From the NCBI RefSeq assembly GCF_050948215.1, contig NC_135156.1:17965257-18029256 (forward strand): 64,000 bases of DNA, read 5' to 3'. The notes under the pieces are model-generated. The model saw only the letters and a program-made list of their open reading frames with translations. It had not been told where the DNA came from and made no database searches. Each line of letters opens with the position of its first letter. Position 1 is the stretch's first letter. This document shows positions 55,105-64,000 of this stretch, piece by piece. Source of the DNA: Halictus rubicundus. Its lineage: Eukaryota; Arthropoda; Insecta; Hymenoptera; Halictidae. The translations under genes and the position numbers were made by a program.

Positions 55105-55290
55105 CGAGCCGAGCCGAACCGAGCCGAGCTGAGCGGAGTCGAGCCAAACCGGCGTTTGCCCATAGGGAGGTATCGGCGCGGGATTTATGGTCGCACGAGC
55201 GATTCGACGCCCACCGAAAGCAACCAGCCTCGATTTCCACGCAGATCCGCGAAACGATGCGAGCCGAGCCGAGCCGAGCCGAGCCGAGAC
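55105..55290 (+). repeat. Two clusters of (GAGCC)n pentamers
   Basis: CCGAGCCGAGCCGAACCGAG at 55107 onward with point changes, and a cleaner run at 55261-55290. Together with 54905-54924 they form arms of opposite orientation. Confidence 0.9.
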
Positions 55291-55499
55291 AAGACACCCG
55301 ACAGTTTCCTTTTCCTCGGAGAACACGCCGCGCGTAGGTGGCGGCGAATCGATTCCCCGAGGACGATGCGTCGCCCATTGTTGTCCAATCCGTTCGCGGA
55401 ATCACTCGCAAGCTTGGAAAAACGCGCCGCTTTCCCAGCCGAGCGAGTACTCCTGTTGCTTTCCGCCGATTTTCTACGCCCAGCTATAAACAGCGATCA

Positions 55500-56125
55500 T
55501 TAACCCTTTTAGTGCCGGGCGAAAAAGAAGCGCCTACGCGGAAGATAACCGGCCGAATTTCACGATTTTACTAGGCTTTGGAAAAAGACTCGTAAAAACC
55601 TAACGGAAAGCAATGTTTACATAATTCAAGAAGCGAGTGTATCAAGGACGAAATAGAGAATAAAACAGTAGTGACGCTAATTTTTCTATATTCATCGACA
55701 ATTACATAAATAACGAAGGTGTGAGTGATCATAAAGAAGAGAAAAATTGAGTACAAAACATAATTGTACATACGGAAAAGTCATCTTTTTATCATGACTT
55801 TATACAGACCGTTTATTACAAAGTATACACTTTGCATTTCCAATTTGTAACAAAATAAATAATATTGCACAACAAGCATAAAGAATAACTCCAAGGTACA
55901 TGGCAGGCGCCCTAACAAACAAGTAATTGTTATAGGTAATATAACGTACAGAATATCAGGGAAAGTTAAACCGAAAAACTATTTATTCGAATTCTCTCGC
56001 AATGAAATTAGACCGTTTATAACGTATTATAAATTCATTTTGAGATAGTGTTCTCTCGCAATGCGAATGGTAAAGCGCTACAAGGTGCGGGCCGATGTAT
56101 CGGCCTCCGGCACTAAAAGGGTTAA
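55500..56125. mobile_element. TTAA element, family D, 626 bp
   Basis: TTAACCCTTTTAGTGCCGGG at the left and CCGGCACTAAAAGGGTTAA at the right; the inverted ends match over about 17 bases. The AT-rich interior has no transposase similarity. Ends of the CCC/GGG type at TTAA suggest a piggyBac-related MITE. Confidence 0.92.
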
Positions 56126-56649
56126 ACCGAACTAAATTGGTAAAGTAACATTCGAGAATCGTCGTCGAGTGGAACAGTGAAATGCACACGTGCGCGTTTA
56201 GGCGATTTAATTGTTCCGGGCGCTGGTAGGCGTGCGTCGATCGGCTTTGCGTGCATAACAGGTTTCCCGTTCCGGGGAGCTCGATGGCATTCCGTTTGAA
56301 CCGTCGAGTCGGTCGATCGATTATTTATTTTCGCGTGCGATTAACCACCCATCCGTTGTGTCGCACGGTGTTGTCGCAGCGGCACGTGCCGCCGCGCGAT
56401 TTCATTCCCGCACGGTGCACGCTCGTTATAGTACTATCTGGAAAACCGATCCGCAACGATCACCGTGTCGAACGGGGTCCGGTCGCTGGACAAAAGCCAA
56501 AATTCGCGAGAACGGAAGTGCCAACCTCCTCGCAACCGGACGGTCCGAAATGAACCGCGCGCATTCGATTCTTTTCGGAAAGTACCAGTTTGATTTGCAC
56601 TCTAATAATCTAGCAAGCTTGTTGAACATTCGACTGCACCGGAAAGGAA

Positions 56650-57071
56650 AAAGTCGAGACGCGAAGCGCCATTAAAAATTCTTCTGGCATTGTTTCAAGG
56701 ACACGACAGAAACATTAGAAAATTTGTTGTTCAATCGATTACTAAACATTTATACATGTGAAAATCGGATCGGTTGCGTACGAACGAAATGAAAGTAAGA
56801 CGGAAGAAAAATTTAGTTTCAGAATTAACCCTCCACGGGCCCGTGTAACTTTCAGGTCGTGATATATCGACATTTTACCAAATAATTTTCGCTTTTTCGC
56901 AAGATGACGTACACGTCTTAATTGTGTAATGTCTCTGAGATCATCGGTAACAGTATTGCAGCGCCATCAACTTGAAATATCAAAGTAAACGCAAGTTGTC
57001 TGCGCATAGATACCAACGGAACAAAATTCGTCCCATGGACGGTTAAAATGGCGCCGAGTGCGAAGGGTGAA
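56650..57071 (+). mobile_element. TTAA element, family A, diverged and interrupted
   Basis: GGCATTGTTTCAAGGACAC and AAGACGGAAGAAAAATTTAG at the left and GGCGCCGAGTGCGAAGGGTG at the right are family A. The element is split at 56825-57046 by a family G-like insertion. Confidence 0.82.
56825..57046. mobile_element. TTAA element, family G-like, nested in family A
   Basis: TTAACCCTCCACGGGCCCGT at the left and CCCATGGACGGTTAA at the right, 222 bp. TTAA on both sides lies between the family A words TTTCAGAA and AATGGCGCCGAG, which are contiguous in other family A copies except for a TGAA where TTAA now stands. Confidence 0.87.
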
Positions 57072-58092
57072 AATTCACCCATTAACTATTTTTACATATA
57101 CCGTGAATCGATCTCTGTCCACGGTGCATCTCAATGCATTTCCTTATAAAATATGATAAAATGAAAATGAAACCTCATTTATCAAATTAAAGAATAGAAG
57201 AAGGACCGGGTGTATTATTGTTCTAGTCTATTTTGTGCAACTATTTTTGTGAAGCGTACTAGACTGAAGAATTCCGCAAGGGTGAAAGCGATGCAGTTGG
57301 CGCGTGCGTTTCCGCCGGTTTGCGGTGTTCGGTGGCAGGCGATTGCAACGGGGGCTGGGGAAAGGGTTGCAACGACTCGGTTCCCGCATTATCTGTTCCG
57401 CAACACGTGACCCGGTCGCGTTCTACCGGCTTTTTAGGCACGCTTCGCCGGGACAGAGGCACCCTTCTAATGCGCGCGGCAGGCAGGTGCGCGCGCGCGT
57501 GTGCGTGTGCGCGTGTGACGCGGCACACCGCCTCGGGACGCTTAATTTATTGTTAATTGCGATACGCGACGGCACACGCGCAGGCAGCTGCCGCGTTTTT
57601 CGCGCCGAAACCGGGACAAGTTCGCCTCGCCACCCGTTCCCGGATCGTTCGATCACCTTAATATCGATCTCGAGAACCGAGATCCCTCGGAAATTCGGCT
57701 CTCGATCCTCAGGGTCTGTTCACCTCGACCGGCTCTGCGCCCCGACGCGAAAAACCTGTGCCTGTGCTGTACGATGCCGAGTCGTTTCCTCTGTGAATTA
57801 TACTCTATAATTGCTAATCCATTCTTTTCTTATCGACGCTGTTAGCTAATGATTCGATGAGAAGAAAAATATCCGGCAACGATGAGAATGATTTCTCCCG
57901 GTAGAGAGCGATTGCCAGGGAAAAATAGGGTGCTCGGGGCAAAGCCGCGCGGAGGGTGGTTAACCCCCGTAGCCGGGGGGATGAAAAGTTGTGTGTGGCG
58001 ATAAATATAGTCGAATCAGGAGGGTCGGAGCGAAGTTGGGGAGGAGAGGAGTGTGTCCCCAGGGTACTGACGGGTTCTGTTTCTGCTTCCAG

Positions 58093-58156
58093 GGCACCTT
58101 CTCGCTAATAGTGGAGGCTTATCACGACGCAGACAACACGACACACCACTCATCCG
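58093..58156 (+). CDS. Dl: Delta, coding exon 3 (MNNL/C2 continuation)
   Basis: A 64-base exon that continues directly from exon 2. It reads GTFSLIVEAYHDADNTTHHS and then one more serine, plus the first base of a split codon (phase 1 out). The Drosophila Delta counterpart begins GTFSLIVEAWHD right after the same FSWP/FTWP block, so order and phase agree. There is a potential N-glycosylation sequon at N136 (NTT). The acceptor follows a pyrimidine-rich run (TTTCTGCTTCCAG) and the donor GTAAGTAACC begins at 58157. The next exons should encode the rest of this domain, the DSL domain with its cysteines, EGF repeats and a transmembrane segment; I find none of these before 64000. It is too short to appear as a conventional open reading frame and was found by expecting the protein continuation. 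Confidence 0.95.
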
Positions 58157-59396
58157 GTAAGTAACCTTGCTCGTGGCAGCTATTAGGCGTTATCTGAGCA
58201 CGCGGCGGCGGTTATCGGCGAGCGCAACGGGACCGTTCGCGCTCGCACGCGCCCACCGGGCTAAAAACCGGGGGCCGGCTGGGGAAAAAAAGTCTCGCCG
58301 CGGACGATTTTAAAATTAGTTGTGCGCGCGGCGTATCTTTTCTGTGTACGGCCGGGAATACGGGGAAGGTTTCGAGACTGGTCTCCGGGCATGTGCGGTC
58401 CAGCTGGGTCCGAAGCAGTCGAGAAGCCACTTCCGGCGCGCGCGACGATCACCAGAGACGAGACCCGGTAACCTCTCTTGTGTCGTCTACTCCTTTCCTG
58501 TCGGCGGATCCTGTCCAAACCTCGAACGTTGCTTCCCGTTGCCTCTCTTCCTGTGCTGATTTTTCTACCGACAAATATTATCCCTTTTTTCCCCCGGTGC
58601 CCTTCTGGTTAGCCTCCGCTCACGAAATTTTTTCCCTAGTGGCCGCGGACAGATTGAACACGCGAAACGGTCCGACGTACACGCGCCGCATACGGTTTAC
58701 TTTTACTGTTACACTCTCCTCCTGGTTCAGCTTTCCCAGCGAGCAATGCGACGACGAGAGCTATGCCCGCATTCTGACGATCGGTTCCAGCTGCCTCGCC
58801 GGTCGCTGGCTCCTCTTCCCGACCAGTTTTCACTCGTGCCTCCTCGTCCTCCTCCGCCAACAACACCACCACCACCGTCGCCGCCACCTCCTCGTTATAC
58901 TCATCGCTCGTTACCGCGATACGTGCTCCACGTGCAGAAACTGCGGCTCCGTTGTGTCACCGCAACCAACGGAGGACAACGGTCCGAGACAGACCGGCAC
59001 ACCAGGAGACCGAGAGGACAGAGAGAGAGAACCGGCCGGAGCCGCTAGTGTTTCCTTCCTGTGTAACCGTAGCACCTAGCTTCCACACCGGTAACCCGAA
59101 ACCTATACTCTACACGGGGACACGGGACGGATCCTGTACTACACGAATCCGCCTAACCACTTCGATCGTCCTTCCGCACAGGCTAGACCCCGTTCTAGAC
59201 CCTCTTCCCTCGAGAACTCTGCTCTTCCAGGATTCGCAATCGACAAACTTAACCCCCAATCTTACCGTTTCAATGATCAGAACAACTGTCTTGTAATTTG
59301 TAATTTCCTGAAAAACAGAGGAGGACATTTATATCTATCGCGTGCCTGTACGATCTTCCGTAGCCAAGATAGAATTTTATTTCGATTTAACACTTT

Positions 59397-59590
59397 GACT
59401 GGCAAACTGGAAACCTCAAAAATTCGATGAGATCAAAGCAAGTTATTTAATGGAATAAGAATTGAACAAAATCAAATGTGTGATATTGAGTGGTCGCTTT
59501 GAGTGGTTGCTTTCTTGTATTTTACAGATCCAAATTTGGTACAGTGAATGTATTAATGTCAAAATTCATTTTCAAATCCGGAGAAATAAC
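59397..59590 (-). mobile_element. Family C element, right end missing
   Basis: TTAACACTTTGACTGGCAAA, ATGTGTGATATTGAGTGGTC and TTTCTTGTATTTTACAGATC match the family C copy at 20.2-20.9 kb. The MITE stops at about 59590 before its GCCATGTCACC end. Confidence 0.82.
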
Positions 59591-59703
59591 CGGAAATCTG
59601 TTCATCTGTTCATCTGTTCCAATCTGTTCGTTATTTTATTATTCGTTTGACTCTGTTCGGAATCTTCGTCGCGAGTATGACTCCGACGTCGTAGGGCAAC
59701 GGG

Positions 59704-59955
59704 TTAATCCCCTTGTACCATAACATCGAGTCAGACTCGTGATCAAGACTTCGAACAGAATTTTCAAAATACGCATATTATCAATTCCCCTTAAATTGAA
59801 ATGAGATTCTATTTTATCCGTAGTCGATATTTAGCCATTGCAGAACACGTGGTTACACAATGAATATAAATTTGCTATTTTTTCTGATAGATTACTGGCA
59901 TCGAAGAAGTTCTAATCATTGTAATCATAAAATAAATCGCAGTGCAAGGGGTTAA
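59704..59955. mobile_element. TTAA element, family K
   Basis: TTAATCCCCTTGTACCATAA at the left and GCAGTGCAAGGGGTTAA at the right, 252 bp. It holds the palindrome CGAGTCAGACTCG near its left end, as in the candidate at 14146. Confidence 0.75.
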
Positions 59956-61247
59956 CGACACAATTTGACAAGGTTCGCATATTCTTGCAAGCTCGCTGCA
60001 CGCATCGGTTTTTTAACGCGCGGAGACGGTGTGCAGCAGCGTAATCGCGGCACGAGGTGCGATAAATTCAGAGGTGGATACGTATAATAAATTCATTCGA
60101 CCCTTTCTTCGCGGTACGCGTTCGTCCTTTGTACGAGCAGCCCGCAGGGACTGTACGTTTTGCGTGGATAGAGGAAAACGCGTCGTGTCGATGTTAGTAT
60201 TATGCAGCTTGTTACGTGGGTAGGTCGTCTGCGCCTAGTGGGCGTGGCCTCGTGAAAATAGCTCCGCGGAAAATGTCCCATAAGAATCCCAGGGGGGTGG
60301 TGATTGCACTCGTAATTTCTTTCCCATCGATTCTTTTTCATTCGTACACGAGTCCGGGCGGGCATCGATCTCTCGGAGCCGTATCGATCTCACGAATCGT
60401 AGCACAATTATTCTCTTGAACGATCGATTCTCCACAATTATTCTCTGCACGAATCGTCCGGAGGGGGCGTGACCTTGCTGCTCTCGATTTCGACGGAGCG
60501 GGAGCCGGTGCCCCACGGGGCAACTCGGGTGAATTTGGTTCGTTTTTGCTCTCGATTTCGATGGAGCCGTGGCAGTGCCCCACGGGGCAATCCTTAGCAC
60601 AGATCCTCCCGCACAGCTGCTTGGCTCGTTCCCGGGACTCGAGCGGGGCTCGAGGCGTCGTTCGTAAGAAGAGCGAGACCGCTTAATTTCTTTCCCCGAG
60701 GTCCTGCGCGCGTCTGCCTGGCAATTAGAGTGAACCGGAGACCGGAAGCTACACTCGGCCGTGCGGCGCTCTCATGCGTGTCGTTTGCTGACGCGCACGC
60801 ACACACACGCGCTTGTACATAATATCATTGTGTGTTCGCCTGCTCGTGTACGAGCGTCCAATGCCTCGACTCTCGACTCGACTCGATTCTCTCGGTACCG
60901 AATGATAATTGAATTTCGTTATTTCGGCGAGGAGCCAAGCCGCGATCGACGATCGTTTTAATTCGGCATTATCCGGCCGCGATCTGCCCCCCGACGAGCT
61001 TTCCCCGGATGCGGAAGCAATAAACATCCACGCCGGAGGAATGATTTGCATGCACGGTTTCCCGGAGCCCCGTTAATGAGAGAACCATACCAGCCGCGCG
61101 AGGAGCACTCTGCTTCGATGATTCTTGCCCGATTTACGGGCGCGGACGAGACTCGAGCATCCATCGGCCGTGGAATCATCATTTCCGATTCTGACGTAAG
61201 AACGAGCTGTGAAAGGAATTCTCGAGAGGACCGGAAGAAAGTGTTTA

Positions 61248-61423
61248 CAGTGATTTCTCCGTATATGTCGCCAAGGCCTGGACGATAAGCGTCGCGGAAC
61301 TAACCCCACTACCACTGTACCTCGCGAGGGGTATACCACGAGTGGCCCCGGACGCCGAGTGTGAACATAAACCCGTGTTGCTGACATACATCGAGAAGAC
61401 ATATATATATATCGAATTCACCG
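61248..61423 (+). mobile_element. Family J element
   Basis: TA-flanked: CAGTGATTTCTCCGTATATG at the left and ATATCGAATTCACCG before TA at the right. It includes GGACGATAAGCGTCGCGGAA and a small (TA)n expansion near the right end. Confidence 0.8.
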
Positions 61424-61683
61424 TATCTCGCGGTCGAACGAGTGGAACGTGTTCGAAGCACGACGATGGATCGAGATGAACCTCGTGGACGACAGACGAA
61501 CAATCTGGGTTAGACTGGAAGCGCGGCTGAAAGCCATCCAGTGTTTTCTAATTAACTTTCCTGGGCCGTTGTAAGGCGCCACGTTGTGCAGACGCGTTCC
61601 AGGCTCATCGAAGCCACTAATTACACGGGAATCGAGGCGGAGAGAGGAAGGAGAAAGAGAAAGAGATGGGGAAGAGAGGAGGT

Positions 61684-61708
61684 GGCGGCGGCGGCGGCGG
61701 CGGCGGCT
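61684..61708 (+). repeat. (GGC)8 microsatellite
   Basis: GGCGGCGGC triplet run. It causes Gly- or Ala-only open frames nearby. Confidence 0.92.
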
Positions 61709-62299
61709 GCTTCCTCTTTTGTCTGGAGGCACCTCGAGAACGGAATTCCTCCCGTTATCCCACAGAAAGACGGGGCGCGCATGTACCTGCGCGCATGGCC
61801 ACGGCGAAAACAGCTCCCATTAATATCCGCGGCTGCTCGGACGTTGTTTGGACACGTTCCTGGCCTTTATCGCCGAAACACACCGACTCGCATTGTGCTC
61901 TCGCCGCGTTTGCCGCGCTCGCTCTATCGCGCTCCGCTCGCCCACAATATAATGCCCCCAACGGCCCGCTGAAACGAGCCCTTTATTGCCGTTCGCTGCT
62001 TGCTCGGATGCTGCTTCCTTTCTCAGGCCCCTACCCCTCCTCCTCTCTCTCTCTCTCTCTCTCGATCCCCGCCGCTCCCCTTTTCTCTCTTCCCGGCTCG
62101 ACGTTTACCGCCCACCTCGCGATACCGCTTCCCAACCCGAGAATACACCTGCAAGACGCTCGGCAACGCGATCCCACATTGATCCTCGATCTCTCTGATA
62201 CGTTGACTAAAGATCCCCTACACTTTCGCCGGAATCCCTACACGCTCAAGGGCCCGGGACAGCCACGTGACTTTTTAATTAATAATTTCCATTCACACT

Positions 62300-62516
62300 G
62301 GGTTCACGGAGCACTAAAAATGGCTATTTCACATCACTTCGCAAAAATAATATGATTGTATCTATCGACATTTGTGGACATCTTTTTAAGAATTTATATC
62401 CGAAGAAATCAATTCGTTAAACAATTCCTCACGGATGCATCTTCACAGTCTCAATATTCGTAAATTAAGAATATCAGGATCCGTCATTTTGACGGGTCCC
62501 GTAAAGCTTATGTTAC
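62300..62516 (-). mobile_element. TTAA element, family B, ends decayed
   Basis: TTCACGGAGCACTAAAAATG at the left and TTTTGACGGGTCCCGTAAAG at the right are the family B termini in inverse. Both terminal TTAA sites are lost. Confidence 0.85.
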
Positions 62517-63493
62517 CAAACATCCGCATAATCTCGGCAGCTGGTGACCTTCCTCCTTCGAACGAGCCCTTCACCAGCGACAAAATATTCTTACGTACGG
62601 ACGAAAACTTGAGCCACGTGAAACCATTTGTTGACGGTAATGTAGGCACTCTACCTTATCGCAACGAAGATAGGGCCCTGTCGAGAAAATGCTAGAAGCT
62701 AATACTCTCAGTTACAAAATATTTGTTGGAAATCGGACGTCCCACGATGAAACTTCTCGGGGTACAATGGGTTAAATTACACCCACCTGTTCTTCTTATA
62801 AATACATAAATCGGTCTACCGATGTCCACGGTTCTTCGCGAGCGTGTTCGCTTCCGATCGGGCGATCGGTTCCGGTTTCCAGGGGGTGGTTTCTGCGTTG
62901 TTCGGTATCGGTAACGCGATCCTCCGGTTTTCCTTTCGTTCTTATCCGGAGGTCTGGTTTGCGGTGACGTTCGTTTAAACGATTTACGAGGAGCGGGTTT
63001 GCGGTGCGAGTTAGCGCTCGCCGGCAACGGGAATCCGGCCTGAGCGAGCCAGTGCAGTGACAACGCTTGCGTCATCGCCGATTGTCAACCTCTCTCTGCC
63101 GGTTTTCCCTCGGGCCCGCTCGGGCTACCGGCTCGCCGACGAGCACCTGCCTCTTCCTCGTGCCGAGCGATGCGATGGTAATGGTAATGACCACGGGTGG
63201 CAATTGGTCCGGTTACCGTCGAGTCGAGTCGCGTCGCGTCACTCCGATAAGCCTCCGGGTCCCGGACCGTTCGAGGAACAAGGCCCTCGGAATGGGTCCC
63301 ACCGGGCCCCGCCACGCGCGCGTCCTTCTCTCTCGATTTGGAATTCGCGTACGTTCGAGGCCTCTTCAAATCCAATCGCACCGAAACGTCGAATGGAAAT
63401 CGAGCGGTGCAAACATTCCCGAGTTTCGAGAATAATTTCGTTGCGAGCCTTGTTTTTCAACTTTTATTTCATTTTGATTGCAAAATGTTGGTA

Positions 63494-63816
63494 CAGTGTT
63501 TTCTCGATATATGTCTGTTGAATGATTAACAGAGCTTGCTTCCAAAGCGAGAAAGAATATTTATTGATAGAAAAACTAAGTATAAATGTTCTTTCTCGCT
63601 TTGGGGGCAAACTCTGTTAATTATTCAACAGGTTATCTGTATCAGTATTTATTTTGTTTAAATAGAAAACAAGAACCCAACAATCTCAACGACACAGGCT
63701 AGTGACATATATCGCTTAGGAGATATTATTATTCTTTGATCCACAGGGTATACCCCGGTGATAGTTCTGCGACTTTTAGAAGCCAGGTGTTTGCGACATA
63801 TATCGAGAGAAGAGTG
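63494..63816 (+). mobile_element. Family J element with internal hairpin (323 bp)
   Basis: TA on both sides (63492-63493, 63817-63818). Left CAGTGTTTTCTCGATATATG, right GACATATATCGAGAGAAGAG then TG. It contains a 117-bp fold-back at 63515-63631 that is absent from other J copies. Confidence 0.8.
63515..63631 (+). repeat. Long fold-back hairpin, 49-bp arms
   Basis: Arms 63515-63563 and 63583-63631 pair with five mismatches, around a 19-base loop. Four of the five mismatches would be G-U pairs in a + strand transcript. It may be a nested MITE or a small-RNA-type hairpin; function unknown. Confidence 0.88.
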
Positions 63817-64000
63817 TACCGTGTTAGCGAAGGTTTGGCGCGGTTGTTTTGTACCAACGTTCTTCGAAATCGAGCCGTATAAAAGAGTTTTGAATTTTTT
63901 GCGTCGTTCGTTCCGAGAAAAGCATCTTCCGGTCTCGCATAACGTCGATTCGCCGAATTTCCCCAGAAAGTTTCGGTTCCCTCGATTCCCGAGGACTCGT

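Larger units (their letters stand above)
41000..58092 (+). other. Dl: Delta intron 2 (17.1 kb)
   Basis: Bounded by GTAAGT and CTTCCAG. It holds a 589-bp mariner-type MITE (41735-42323), a family J copy, a family B element (42949-43155), a 182-232-bp tandem array (44.55-45.33 kb), a family E cluster (46.9-47.5 kb), family A, D and G elements, and many GA/CT microsatellites. The long stretches 43160-44540, 45340-46770, 47510-48690, 48870-50845, 50960-55490 and 57080-58080 contain no gene I recognise. Open frames there mostly follow CT/GA tracts. Several Su(H)-like motifs suggest enhancer content, which is inference. Confidence 0.8.
58157..64000 (+). other. Dl: Delta intron 3, 5' part (runs off the window)
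   Basis: Begins with donor GTAAGT. No DSL- or EGF-encoding exon was found up to 64000, so this intron is at least 5.8 kb. It contains family C (59397-59590), family K (59704-59955), family J (61248-61423), family B (62300-62516) and a family J copy with an internal hairpin (63494-63816). The DNA between them, for example 60000-61240 and 61430-62290, is GC-rich single-copy sequence with simple repeats and nothing else recognised. Confidence 0.75.

Noticed and set aside
60000..61240. Possible independent gene in intron 3
   Set aside because: Short overlapping frames only; no domain, no start context and no linked splice sites.
58157..64000. Further Delta exons (DSL or EGF domains)
   Set aside because: I looked for the cysteine-rich DSL pattern and EGF spacing on the + strand and found none; the gene continues beyond the window.

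Overview
This is an insect nuclear genome window with exactly one recognisable host gene: the 5' part of Delta (Dl), the transmembrane ligand of Notch, on the + strand. Three coding pieces are visible: a signal-peptide exon (34027-34086), an exon with the cysteine-rich MNNL region (40697-40999) and a short exon that continues the MNNL/C2 domain (58093-58156). They join in frame at canonical GT-AG junctions, give 142 complete codons spread over 24 kb, and the gene runs off the right edge. The Delta sequence, CpG-rich single-copy DNA, very large introns and AT-rich interspersed repeats fit a holometabolous insect, most likely a hymenopteran. Base composition around Delta is GC-richer than I would expect for a honeybee. 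The species call is inference.

Layout. 1-31.9 kb is the upstream flank: no host gene recognised, but dense in repeats. 31.9-34.0 kb is GC-rich, rich in GA tracts and probably holds the Delta promoter and 5' leader. 34.1-40.7 kb is intron 1, 41.0-58.1 kb intron 2, and 58.2-64 kb the start of intron 3.

Mobile DNA dominates the rest. A nearly complete Tc1/mariner-superfamily element (9106-10732) has 343-bp, roughly 99 % identical terminal inverted repeats and a transposase frame broken by one frameshift. A 589-bp non-autonomous relative sits in intron 2. About ten families of short elements are bounded by TTAA and start CCC.. or CAC.., the hallmark of piggyBac-type insertion. Some abut and share one TTAA, and some are nested two or three deep, so relative insertion ages can be read directly. 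A separate family with TA flanks and CAGTG termini (family J) is also dispersed here.

Five local tandem arrays are present: about 235 bp (1-600), 323 bp (15.26-15.96 kb), exactly 188 bp (21.76-23.40 kb, about nine copies), 351/337 bp with a 1039-bp higher-order repeat (25.06-27.89 kb) and 182-232 bp (44.55-45.33 kb). I saw no rRNA, CRISPR or convincing tRNA gene. Most open frames are low-complexity, repeat-derived or unsupported.
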